Origin: Desulfosporosinus sp. | GTDB taxonomy: Bacteria > Bacillota > Desulfitobacteriia > Desulfitobacteriales > Desulfitobacteriaceae | Length of the DNA stretch: 18,867 bases | NCBI GenBank assembly: GCA_003513495.1 | Contig: DOPM01000005.1 | Location: forward strand, 15,924 to 34,790 | Reading direction: 5' to 3' | In this document: positions 6,313 to 13,138 of the stretch, one piece after another | Position numbering within the stretch: position 1 is the stretch's first letter | Layout: the number at the start of each line of letters is the position of its first letter | Notes under the pieces: generated by a model | What the model was told of the DNA's origin: nothing | The model's input: the letters and a program-made list of their open reading frames with translations, nothing else | Databases searched by the model: none | Program-made: the position numbers and the translations under genes

Positions 6313-6342
6313 GTTTAAACCTTCACATTCTTGGGTAGGCTT
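6313..6342 (+). promoter_or_regulatory. Candidate sigma-F promoter of spoIIR
   Basis: GTTTA (6313-6317), exactly 15 nt, then GGGTAGGCTT (6333-6342) fits the forespore sigma-F pattern GywTA-N15-GgnrAnAnTw at most positions; it misses the purine and one A of the -10 element. It lies about 40 bp before the spoIIR start. Known biology (spoIIR is under sigma-F in B. subtilis) makes this plausible, but the match is partial. Confidence 0.4.
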
Positions 6343-6381
6343 GTATTAGAGAGATGTTTTTCAGAAGAGGGGTTAAACAGT

Positions 6382-6990
6382 ATGAAAACTCGAGGGATTA
6401 TTGGGATTATTATATGTATGATTGGAATTTTAGCATTCGGGGCTATCCGGGAGCCAATTCGGGTAGGGCACGGAAGTGAAAAAATACTAGCGCAAACACC
6501 TGATCAATTAATACGTTTTCACGTACTGGCTAATTCAGATAGGGATGAAGATCAAGCCTTGAAGCGGGCAGTTCGGGATGAAATCCTCAAAGAAGTTGCA
6601 CCACAGTTGGCTGTTTCCAAGTCTTTAGAAGAATCACGGCAAATTGTTCAGCGGATCCAGCCGGACATGGATGCCATTGCTCTTAAGGAAATTCAAGCTT
6701 GGGGTAAAAACTATACAGTACATACAGACTATGGAAAATTTTCCTTCCCGACTAAATCCTATGGGACCTTGGTGCTGCCCGCTGGGCAATACGAAGCATT
6801 ACGTGTTGTGATCGGGGAGGGAGAGGGATCAAATTGGTGGTGTGTCCTTTTCCCAGCCCTCTGTTTCGTGGACATCGAGCATTCCACAGCGGTTCAGGTT
6901 GATGGAAAAAGCCAAACCGAGTATGCGCTAAATAGCAAGCCAAAAGTCCGCTTTTTCTTTTGGGAGAAATTGAAAGGGATTTTCTGTTAG
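6382..6990 (+). CDS. Stage II sporulation protein R (SpoIIR)
   Basis: 202 residues from the ATG at 6382, chosen for AGAGGGG 9 nt upstream and a signal peptide starting right there (MKTRGIIGIIICMIGILAFG). An in-frame TTG at 6331 lies over the candidate promoter and is unlikely. The SpoIIR signature is clear: LIRFHVLANSDRDEDQALKR, then VRDEILKEV, the FPTKSYGTLVLPAGQYEALR strand and SNWWCVLFPALCFVD near the C-terminus. SpoIIR is made in the forespore under sigma-F, secreted into the intermembrane space, and triggers SpoIIGA to cleave pro-sigma-E in the mother cell. The gene is monocistronic, with a terminator at 7039. This is the best evidence that the host makes endospores. Confidence 0.95.
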   Translation: MKTRGIIGIIICMIGILAFGAIREPIRVGHGSEKILAQTPDQLIRFHVLANSDRDEDQALKRAVRDEILKEVAPQLAVSKSLEESRQIVQRIQPDMDAIALKEIQAWGKNYTVHTDYGKFSFPTKSYGTLVLPAGQYEALRVVIGEGEGSNWWCVLFPALCFVDIEHSTAVQVDGKSQTEYALNSKPKVRFFFWEKLKGIFC

Positions 6991-7038
6991 AGGCCCTTCT
7001 TAAAAGAAGTCGGGAGCCTCAGGATAAGGTGATATTAT

Positions 7039-7079
7039 AAGGAAGAAGCTTGTAAAGACTATGAGCTTCTTCCTTTATA
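7039..7079 (+). terminator. Intrinsic terminator after spoIIR
   Basis: Perfect 12-bp stem AAGGAAGAAGCT/AGCTTCTTCCTT with a 13-nt loop, followed by TATAG. It lies 48 bp past the stop. The T-tract is short, so efficiency is uncertain. Confidence 0.7.
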
Positions 7080-7217
7080 GTTAAGAACCTGTACTATTTT
7101 ATGGGACAAAGTCATAACGTTAGAAAGAGGTTATTTATGAAGATTTTTTCCGTAAATACCTGGCGGGTCATATTCAGTAAAAGAGTTGATAAATTCGTCT
7201 GGGGAGGGGCAAAAAGA

Positions 7218-7949
7218 ATGAAAGTACGAGCTCAAAGTTTTTTACTCATTGGGGTTGTTTTCCTCAGCCTAATACTTATGACTGGCTGTGGAACCCTGGA
7301 AACCTTAGTGAAAAAGGATGGCACTTCGACTCCATTGGCTGAATGGATAGGGGGAAGTGGGGACCAACAGGCTTCTCTTCCCGCAACAACACGCCCTGGG
7401 GAGGGCATAGCGGTTGCCCTGTATTTTCCGGATATGAGTGGCAAATATTTATTGAAGGAAGAACGGATGTTGCCTAAGACTGTAAGCATGGCTAGAGAAA
7501 CAGTTAACCAATGGCTCAAAGGACCGGTAGGAACAGGAACTATGCAGAGTTCTGTTTCCACAATTACAACTCTAAGGGATATTGCAATTCGAAATAACGT
7601 GGTCATTGTTGATTTAAGTAAAGAATTCCTACAGTCCAATTCTAATGTTTCCCCTGAGGTAGCATTATATGGGTTAGTAAATACCCTGACTCAATTTTCT
7701 ACAATCAAGCAAGTTCAACTTCGTGTCGAGGGAAAATCCATCACCAAGTATGGAAACGTCGATGCAACCAATCTCGTCTACAAGGCGAATTTGGTTAAGG
7801 GGACTCTCACAGGAAATCAGACGGTTCCGAAGACAGGAACCGGAAATGCGGGCCTAGGGATAGTCGTTCCAAGCAGCAACAGTAATGGAGCGCTTCCTGA
7901 TTCACCGAGTTCAATTAATCTTTTTAATTATCCCCCAAGTACTACCTAA
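7218..7949 (+). CDS. GerM-domain lipoprotein
   Basis: 243 residues from the ATG at 7218. This start has a strong GGGGAGGGG site 7 nt upstream and places a lipoprotein signal peptide at the N-terminus with lipobox LMTGC. Upstream in-frame starts (7101, 7137) would add about 27-39 residues before the signal and are less likely. After a linker, one GerM domain spans about residues 60-200: IAVALYFPDMSGKYLLKEER, a Leu-Lys-Gly-Pro motif (QWLKGPVG), then NNVVIVDLSKEF and a VNTLTQFSTIKQVQLRVEGK segment. B. subtilis GerM has two such domains and acts in sporulation and germination peptidoglycan assembly. GerM domains also occur in other envelope proteins. The C-terminal 40 residues are Gly/Asn/Ser-rich. 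Placement after spoIIR fits a sporulation role. Confidence 0.88.
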   Translation: MKVRAQSFLLIGVVFLSLILMTGCGTLETLVKKDGTSTPLAEWIGGSGDQQASLPATTRPGEGIAVALYFPDMSGKYLLKEERMLPKTVSMARETVNQWLKGPVGTGTMQSSVSTITTLRDIAIRNNVVIVDLSKEFLQSNSNVSPEVALYGLVNTLTQFSTIKQVQLRVEGKSITKYGNVDATNLVYKANLVKGTLTGNQTVPKTGTGNAGLGIVVPSSNSNGALPDSPSSINLFNYPPSTT

Positions 7950-7985
7950 GAGTGGCTCAGTAGAATCTACGATAATGAACAACAA

Positions 7986-8034
7986 GAAGGGGTCCTTAGT
8001 TCCATTAAGTGAAACTAAGGACCCTTTCGTTTAA
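7986..8034 (+). terminator. Intrinsic terminator after GerM-domain gene
   Basis: A stem of about 15 bp (GAAGGGGTCCTTAGTT with AACTAAGGACCCTTTC) and a loop of about 11 nt are followed by GTTTAATT. It lies 37 bp past the stop. Confidence 0.85.
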
Positions 8035-8121
8035 TTGATTATTGCTTGTGGTCTATCTTATCCGATTTAATCTCGGCCTCGATACATTTTTTGATGTACA
8101 AGCATTTAATCTGTGATAGTA

Positions 8122-8140
8122 TATAATTATTGAATATTCA
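8122..8140 (+). promoter_or_regulatory. MarR gene -10 box and overlapping palindrome
   Basis: A consensus -10 TATAAT is at 8122-8127; no good -35 is visible at 16-18 bp upstream. Four bases downstream is the perfect palindrome TGAATATTCA (8131-8140), which would span the expected transcription start. That position suits an autoregulatory MarR operator, and MarR dimers bind such dyads, but specificity is untested. Confidence 0.45.
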
Positions 8141-8157
8141 GGAAATGGAGGATTAGG

Positions 8158-8595
8158 ATGGCGCCAAGCAAGGAATTAACAAATCGGTTAGAGGATACTT
8201 TAAGACGTGCCAATAATGTTTTACTCAAGCAGGGTCGCTCAATTCTGGTGAACTTGGAGATTTCTGCTCTTCAGTTCAATACACTCTTAAGCATACGGGA
8301 AGTTGGATCTATGACTATGGGAGATGTCTGCAAAAACTTGTTTGTAGCTTGTAGTACCGCTACTGACTTAGCAGACAGAATGGAACGAATAGAGCTTGTC
8401 GAAAGGGTAAGGGACGACAAGGATCGGCGGGTTATCAGGCTGCGCTTATTGCCTAGGGGAAATGAAGTAATAGATGCAGTGATCGCAGAACGACAAAGGT
8501 TTATCGGAGAAGTTCTCAAGGAGTATACAGAACAGGAATACTTAGAACTGTCACGTGGATTGGAACTATTAGCAGAGCGAATGGAGTTAATATAG
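8158..8595 (+). CDS. MarR-family transcriptional regulator
   Basis: 145 residues, ATG with GGAGG 6 nt upstream. It has the usual MarR length and layout: N-terminal dimerisation helix (1-35), winged helix-turn-helix at about 36-100 with recognition helix CSTATDLADRMER (65-77) and wing VRDDKDRRVIRLRLL (84-98), then the C-terminal dimerisation helices. The DxRxxR-type wing motif appears as DDKDRRV. No conserved redox Cys arrangement of OhrR type is evident, although Cys58 and Cys65 lie in or next to the DNA-binding region. The gene is monocistronic with its own terminator. Its regulon may include itself (palindrome at 8131) or the export module downstream, the latter only by proximity. Confidence 0.93.
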   Translation: MAPSKELTNRLEDTLRRANNVLLKQGRSILVNLEISALQFNTLLSIREVGSMTMGDVCKNLFVACSTATDLADRMERIELVERVRDDKDRRVIRLRLLPRGNEVIDAVIAERQRFIGEVLKEYTEQEYLELSRGLELLAERMELI

Positions 8596-8598
8596 AAA

Positions 8599-8640
8599 AA
8601 TACCCTCGTTTAAGAAAGCTTAAGCGAGGGTATTATTTAT
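8599..8640 (+). terminator. Intrinsic terminator after MarR gene
   Basis: Stem AATACCCTCGTTTAA/TTAAGCGAGGGTATT with a 6-nt loop (GAAAGC), followed by ATTTAT. The A-run on the left allows weak function in reverse. It separates the MarR gene from the repeat and the export module. Confidence 0.85.
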
Positions 8641-8643
8641 ATA

Positions 8644-8896
8644 CGTGTGTGAACGTGCTATGGCCCCTTACCCGTCCCTGCGTCCCCCCGTTCCCAGCCC
8701 AAACGACCAGAAATAAGGGGACATTGCTAAGCGAACACTTTAGTGGGAGTTCACGATAAAGCGAGTGCCGATGCTGAAGGGACTATTGCGCCCGGGTTCA
8801 CATGCAGAACAACCCAGAGGTTGGCGCAATTCCTTCAGCATCCAACGAGCCAGTGAACGGGAACGTGTGTGAACGTGCAATGGCCCCTTACTTTCC
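8644..8896 (+). repeat. Complex palindromic element, copy A (left border)
   Basis: A non-coding element with an inverted partner at 15080-15336. Apart from its left end, it differs from the partner at only about five positions over roughly 200 bp. Inside it a 175-bp unit is bounded by inverted ends AAGGGGACATTGC (8715-8727) and GCAATGGCCCCTT (8877-8889). The centre is a long hairpin: GATGCTGAAGG.../...CCTTCAGCATC (8770-8792 with 8823-8842) with an inner GGGTT/AACCC. A 28-bp direct repeat containing GTGTGTGAACGTGC and GGCCCCTTAC lies at 8644-8671 and 8864-8891. There is no open frame of note. It looks like a non-autonomous REP/MITE-like element, perhaps mobilised by a transposase encoded elsewhere. 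Confidence 0.85.
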
Positions 8897-8915
8897 ATAC
8901 CCCCAAATCTACATA

Positions 8916-8931
8916 AAATCTTCAAATCTTC
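8916..8931 (+). promoter_or_regulatory. Tandem AAATCTTC repeat upstream of response regulator
   Basis: Two perfect adjacent copies of AAATCTTC (8916-8923, 8924-8931), plus a third AAATCT at 8905, lie 70-95 bp before the response-regulator start. A possible -10 (TATACT, 8959-8964) follows, without a good -35. OmpR-family regulators bind short direct repeats, though usually at 10-11-bp spacing, so autoregulation here is only a possibility. Confidence 0.3.
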
Positions 8932-8999
8932 CCTAGATACATCTCAAAGATTAACGATATACTTATTAGCAAAGAAATGGGAAAAGTGGTGGCATAGGA

Positions 9000-9686
9000 A
9001 TGAAACTAATGTTAGTAGATGATGAACCGGAAATACTCACCCTTGTTAGAGATTACCTTACCCGGGAAGGATACACTGTTGTAACCGCCATGAATGGACT
9101 AGAAGGCATGGAACTTATCGAACGAGAAAAACCCGACCTCGTTCTGTTGGATTGGATGCTTCCAGGAATAAGCGGACTGGAAATGTGCAAACGGTTGCGG
9201 GAGACAAGTACAATCCCGATTATCATGCTCACAGCAAAATCAGAGGAAATTGACCGTGTCCTTGGCCTAGAGTTCGGGGCGGATGATTATATTGTTAAGC
9301 CCTTCAGTCTACGAGAATTGGTGGCTAGGATTAAAACTGTACTTAGGCGTTCAGCTGGAGTGCCGCAGGAAACAACCTCTTCAGTGATTATTCGCGGGGA
9401 GTTAAGCTTGGACATCTCCAGCCACAAAGTTTTAAAAAGAGGACAAGAAATATTGCTGACCCCAACGGAATTCAACATTCTCCATTTACTGGCAGCCCGC
9501 CCTGGTACAGTATATAGTCGTCTACAACTCTTACGTCAAGCGATGGGAGAGGAGTACCTCTACTATGAACGCTCCATTGACACCCACGTCTCAAATCTGC
9601 GTAAAAAGATAGAGGACAACCCCAGCGAACCCAAGTATGTAGAAACTGTTTTTGGCGTAGGGTATCGGTTTGGTGAAGGCCTGTGA
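9000..9686 (+). CDS. OmpR/PhoB-family response regulator
   Basis: 228 residues. The receiver domain (1-118) has the acidic pair D7/D8, phospho-acceptor D51 in LLDWMLP, T78 and K100 (the KPF motif). The winged-helix DNA-binding domain (about 130-226) has the typical LTPTEFNILHLLAARPGTV and ERSIDTHVSNLRKKIEDNP segments and ends YVETVFGVGYRF. It is the first gene of the module bracketed by the inverted repeats, and its stop overlaps the GTG start of the kinase gene (GTGA), so the pair is translationally coupled. The ribosome binding site is modest (GTGGTGG). The likely target is its own module, as in other two-component systems beside MacAB-type exporters. Confidence 0.95.
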   Translation: MKLMLVDDEPEILTLVRDYLTREGYTVVTAMNGLEGMELIEREKPDLVLLDWMLPGISGLEMCKRLRETSTIPIIMLTAKSEEIDRVLGLEFGADDYIVKPFSLRELVARIKTVLRRSAGVPQETTSSVIIRGELSLDISSHKVLKRGQEILLTPTEFNILHLLAARPGTVYSRLQLLRQAMGEEYLYYERSIDTHVSNLRKKIEDNPSEPKYVETVFGVGYRFGEGL

Positions 9687-11380
9687 CCTTACGGCGAAAG
9701 TTTATTTTTGGGCTAATTGGTATGGTTTTTTTTATGACGATACTCTTCACAGCTATCTCTATTACGTCAACTCATGCTCTACTTGGGCATGCTGAAAGTT
9801 ATGTTCAACAGACATACGGGGAGAATTGGAAGCGACTTTTGAGTGTCTATTATGAGTCTCGTGGTGATTGGGGGGGAGTTCAGAGCTACGTCTCGAAGGT
9901 TACGGAGGCAGAACGGAGATTTGGACCCATGATGGAGGGGATGGAAGGAAAACAGGGGTACGGGCTCTTTGTTGAAGGAAAAACCTTTGTGCGAATTATA
10001 CCTGGTTCGGATCAAAACTTGTATCTTAATCGACAGCATAGAGAGATCCCTCGTTTTTGGGTCTTTGATTTAGAAAATAAAGTCGTAGGAGATTCTTTGG
10101 GTAAAGATCTTGGTAAATACCTGATTCACTTTCCCTCGAATAACAAAATCGCCAAACAATGGGAAGAGATTAAGGTTAAAGACCAAACCGTTGGTTACTA
10201 CTGGCAAGAAAATCTTCTGACCGCAAATAATAATCGACTTGCCAAAACAATAGGAACCTCGATTATCCAAGCTATGCTCATAGGGTTAATTCTAACTTCG
10301 ATAGTTGCCCTACTCTTGGGTATGTTATTGACCAGGCATTTTACGAAACCTCTAAACCATCTCATGGAAGCGGTTCGAAAAGTGGGAAAAGGAGATTTGT
10401 CCTCACGAGTTCATGTAAAGGGAAATGGAGATATAGCAATTTTAGCTCAGGATTTTAATCGAATGACAGAACAATTGGCGCGCAATGAAGAAGTGAGACG
10501 CAACATGGTGGCAGATATTGCCCATGAATTGAGAACCCCCCTTTCGGTGATCCTCGGAAAACTAGAATCGATTCAGGAAGGAGTTTTGCCTTCAACCCCG
10601 GAAACGATTCTTCCTATTCAGGATGAAACCCTCAGACTCATTCGTCTGGTGCGAGATCTCCAACAACTAAATCTTGCGGAAGCGGGTAAACTGCCGATGG
10701 CTTTACAACCAGTTAAGCTTAGACAGTTAGTGGAACGAATTATTGAGCAATTTGCTATTGAATTTGAAGAGCGGGAATTGCGAACTGAAATCCTGGGAGA
10801 AGTGCCTGAAATTATTGCCGACCCGGATCGCTTAACTCAAGTTTTTGTCAACTTGATAGGGAACGCCCTTTTACATACTCCGGTGGGTGGAACTCTTCGC
10901 GTGGTCTTAGCGGAGATAGATAGGTTTGCTGAAGACGAGACGGTCACCGATGGAAATTCTCATCGCTTACGGGATGTCTTCCGACGTATAGGAGAAAGGG
11001 CAGATAAGACGGATAGAACCGATAGAACCGATAGAACCGATAGATGGGTAGAACTAAACGAGATCAGAGAAAACAAAGAAGCTAATCCGAGAGAAGTTTA
11101 CAAGGGCAAAGATCCTTTGAGATTTGTTGATTGGGTACAGGTCTCGGTAGAAGATTCTGGAGAAGGAATTCCGGAAGAAGAATTGGAGCATATATTTAAT
11201 CGCTTTTATCGGATCGATAAAGCGCGAGAGCGAGAAAGTGGAGGAACCGGTTTAGGTCTCGCCATTGCTAAGGAGTTTATTCAAGCACATGGTGGCTCGA
11301 TTCACGTAAAAAGTAAACCGGGTGAAGGAAGTTGCTTTACGATTCTATTGCCGGTCAAACCTAGTGTGAATAATCATTAA
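9683..11380 (+). CDS. Sensor histidine kinase with ATPase-domain insertion
   Basis: 565 residues. It starts at GTG, overlapping the regulator's stop by 4 bp. TM1 is at about 8-32, an extracytoplasmic sensor domain at 33-190, TM2 at about 190-213 and HAMP at about 213-267. The HisKA box MVADIAHELRTPL has the phospho-accepting H281. The N-box is NLIGNALLHTP (N394) and the G1 box DSGEGI starts at D491, followed by FNRFYRIDKARERESGGTGLGLAIA. All catalytic motifs are intact. The oddity is about 97 residues between N-box Asn and G1 Asp, where about 35-40 is normal. The extra about 60 residues are charged, low-complexity sequence with TDR repeats (444-455), placed where a beta-hairpin loop should be. 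It probably senses envelope stress or peptides and phosphorylates the neighbouring regulator. Confidence 0.93.
   Translation: MTLRRKFIFGLIGMVFFMTILFTAISITSTHALLGHAESYVQQTYGENWKRLLSVYYESRGDWGGVQSYVSKVTEAERRFGPMMEGMEGKQGYGLFVEGKTFVRIIPGSDQNLYLNRQHREIPRFWVFDLENKVVGDSLGKDLGKYLIHFPSNNKIAKQWEEIKVKDQTVGYYWQENLLTANNNRLAKTIGTSIIQAMLIGLILTSIVALLLGMLLTRHFTKPLNHLMEAVRKVGKGDLSSRVHVKGNGDIAILAQDFNRMTEQLARNEEVRRNMVADIAHELRTPLSVILGKLESIQEGVLPSTPETILPIQDETLRLIRLVRDLQQLNLAEAGKLPMALQPVKLRQLVERIIEQFAIEFEERELRTEILGEVPEIIADPDRLTQVFVNLIGNALLHTPVGGTLRVVLAEIDRFAEDETVTDGNSHRLRDVFRRIGERADKTDRTDRTDRTDRWVELNEIRENKEANPREVYKGKDPLRFVDWVQVSVEDSGEGIPEEELEHIFNRFYRIDKARERESGGTGLGLAIAKEFIQAHGGSIHVKSKPGEGSCFTILLPVKPSVNNH
11012..11043 (+). 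repeat. 9-bp tandem repeat within kinase gene
   Basis: Three perfect copies of GATAGAACC (11012-11038) followed by a partial fourth (GATAG), with a degenerate copy just before. The unit is a multiple of three and encodes Asp-Arg-Thr repeats, so slippage would change protein length without a frameshift. Confidence 0.9.
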
Positions 11381-11414
11381 AACCTTGACAAGATCTTAAG
11401 AAGTTAATCGTTGT

Positions 11415-11443
11415 TTGACCATATGGCTATGGTATTCTTTACT
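11415..11443 (+). promoter_or_regulatory. Candidate promoter between kinase and adaptor genes
   Basis: TTGACC (11415-11420), a 17-bp spacer and TTTACT (11438-11443) make a fair sigma-A match. A second -35-like TTGACA is at 11385 without a partner -10. The position, in a 187-bp gap upstream of the adaptor gene, suggests the three export genes can be transcribed separately from the two-component genes. Confidence 0.35.
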
Positions 11444-11477
11444 GAGAATTTCATCCAGCGGTAAGATGTTCAATTAT

Positions 11478-11524
11478 GCTCAGATAGCTTGGAAGCCCAT
11501 CTGAGTAGGTCCTTTTATTTTTAT
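11478..11524 (+). terminator. Intrinsic terminator or attenuator before adaptor gene
   Basis: CTCAGAT/ATCTGAG arms (11479-11485, 11499-11505), with an inner GCTT/AAGC, are followed by CCTTTTATTTTTATTT. It lies about 98 bp past the kinase stop and 44 bp before the adaptor start. It may end the regulator-kinase transcript, or act as a leader terminator downstream of the candidate promoter at 11415. Confidence 0.65.
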
Positions 11525-11567
11525 TTAACGAGTTAACTCAAAAGGAAGTATATAAAGGAGAGAGAGC

Positions 11568-13064
11568 ATGAACAAAAAATGGGTAACCATCGGGGTTTTA
11601 AGTGTTTTGGTCTTAGGAGGAGGGTATTGGGGTTATAAAACGTTCACGGCTAAACCGGTAATGTCCCCTAACATCACGGCCAAGGCAAAAATCGGAGATG
11701 TTAATAAGGTGATTACCGCGACTGGAACTGTGACGTTTCCTCACACCATTCCCTTAACTTTTCCGGATACCGGGCGGATTGTGGAGCTTAATATCCAGCC
11801 GGGTGACGAAGTGAAAGCAGGGCAAGTGCTTGCCAGGATGGATGATACAAAGCTTCAAACCATAGTCCTGCAGCAAGAGGCAAACTTGATGTCTGCCCAA
11901 TCCAAACTCCAAATCCTCAAAGATGGATTTAATGCTCAAACAAAAGCCCAGGCTGAAGCGGCTCTAGCGAAGGCACAACAAAATTTAATTGTAGCGAAGC
12001 AGAATGCAGAACCGAGCTATTTAGCCAACCAAGTCTTCCTTGCCAAACAGACGGTTCAACTGGCAAGTGACGATTTAGCCAAGGCTCAGATGAGTGGAAA
12101 TTTACCCTCTATTCAATCTGCTCAAAACTCCTTAAACCAGGCTCTGACGGCCTTAAGAACGGCAGAAAATGCTCAAAATGGAGGAGCAGCTCAGGCTTTG
12201 GTCTCTGCTCAGGCGGATTTAACATCCGCACAATATCAAGTCGATAAGGAAGCCGATGGACCTAAATCTGGCGATCTTCAATCGGCACAAGCCAGTATTG
12301 CTATAGCCCAGGCCCAGCTAGCCAGTGCAAAAACGGATCTGGAAAATGCAACCATTATAGCTCCTACGGACGCAATCGTCGTTAGTTCACCCCTGCAACT
12401 GTATGAGTATACCAATGCTTCTTCCATTATTACCCTCACGCCAATAGGGGGTAATCTACAAGTAGATGCGATGATTGACCAGGCGGATATTGCGCAAGTC
12501 AAAGTAGGGCAAAAAGTGGATATTACCCTGGATGCCTATCCAGAGGAACATAGCAGCGGAACCGTGAGCTTCGTTGCCATCGAAGGGACGATCACTTCGA
12601 ATGTAACAACGTTTAAAGTCACCGTGACGGTAGATCAAGCCAGCGATAAACTGCTTTCAGGAATGAATGCCAATCTAGATATCATCGTTGCTGAGGCTAA
12701 AGATGTACTAACCGTACCTAGCGAGGCGATCAAAACCAGAGGGACAGAAAAAGGTGTCATGGTTCCTATGACTTCAGGGGATACTAGTGTGAAAAAAGAA
12801 GATCAAGACTCTCAGTCTGATGAACAACCTAAGGTTGTAACAAAATCAGGGGGTGGGCAGGCTGGAGCTAATGTCAAATTTATTCCTGTAGAATTTGGCT
12901 TAGATGATGGAATGAATGTGGAAGTCAAAAGCGGTTTAAAAGAAGGACAAGAGGTCATTACAGTGATTAGTGCACCCGCAACAACTCAAGGTACCACCGG
13001 AGGATTTGGTATGGGCGGCGGAAATGCAGGGAGAGCACCAGGAGGAGCTGTAAGGGTTAGATAG
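11568..13064 (+). CDS. MacA/HlyD-type membrane fusion protein
   Basis: 498 residues, ATG with AAAGGAGAGAG upstream. There is an N-terminal membrane anchor (5-25). The first lipoyl half-motif, GRIVELNIQPGDEVKAGQVL, is at 69-88; a long Ala/Gln-rich coiled-coil hairpin spans about 95-260, and the second lipoyl half (ATIIAPTDAIVVS) 261-273. Beta-barrel and membrane-proximal domains follow. These adaptors link a MacB-type ATPase/permease to export across the envelope; monoderm homologues (YknX, YvrP) work without a TolC. The coiled coil is long for a monoderm adaptor. A Lys/Glu/Asp-rich insert (about 406-430) and a Gly-rich tail (GGFGMGGGNAGRAPGG) interrupt and end the C-terminal domain. First gene of the exporter; the ATPase starts 74 bp downstream. 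Confidence 0.92.
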   Translation: MNKKWVTIGVLSVLVLGGGYWGYKTFTAKPVMSPNITAKAKIGDVNKVITATGTVTFPHTIPLTFPDTGRIVELNIQPGDEVKAGQVLARMDDTKLQTIVLQQEANLMSAQSKLQILKDGFNAQTKAQAEAALAKAQQNLIVAKQNAEPSYLANQVFLAKQTVQLASDDLAKAQMSGNLPSIQSAQNSLNQALTALRTAENAQNGGAAQALVSAQADLTSAQYQVDKEADGPKSGDLQSAQASIAIAQAQLASAKTDLENATIIAPTDAIVVSSPLQLYEYTNASSIITLTPIGGNLQVDAMIDQADIAQVKVGQKVDITLDAYPEEHSSGTVSFVAIEGTITSNVTTFKVTVTVDQASDKLLSGMNANLDIIVAEAKDVLTVPSEAIKTRGTEKGVMVPMTSGDTSVKKEDQDSQSDEQPKVVTKSGGGQAGANVKFIPVEFGLDDGMNVEVKSGLKEGQEVITVISAPATTQGTTGGFGMGGGNAGRAPGGAVRVR

Positions 13065-13065
13065 C

Positions 13066-13094
13066 GAAACGGGGGGACAGGTGCACTGTTTCAC
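13066..13094. repeat. Short REP-like palindrome between adaptor and ATPase genes
   Basis: GAAAC (13066-13070) and GTTTC (13088-13092) flank GGGGGGACAG and a GTGCAC palindrome (13081-13086). It starts one base after the adaptor stop. The GGGGACA core and GTGAAA-type flanks recall motifs in the border elements at 8644 and 15080, suggesting a related repeat family. Confidence 0.45.
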
Positions 13095-13138
13095 TTTATG
13101 TTCTCTAAGCGGAGCGATAAGTCAGGGAGGAATGTTAT

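Noticed and set aside
6331..6381. N-terminal extension of SpoIIR from TTG at 6331
   Set aside because: No ribosome binding site; it overlaps the candidate promoter and would put 17 residues ahead of a signal peptide that begins naturally at 6382.
8740..8925. Minus-strand frame of 61 residues in repeat copy A, with a similar frame in copy B (14873-15184 region)
   Set aside because: Both are translations of the palindromic element, follow its hairpin symmetry and overlap real genes or have no ribosome binding site.
11003..11043. CRISPR-like or regulatory direct repeats
   Set aside because: The 9-bp units have no spacers and lie in frame within the kinase gene; they are a coding microsatellite.
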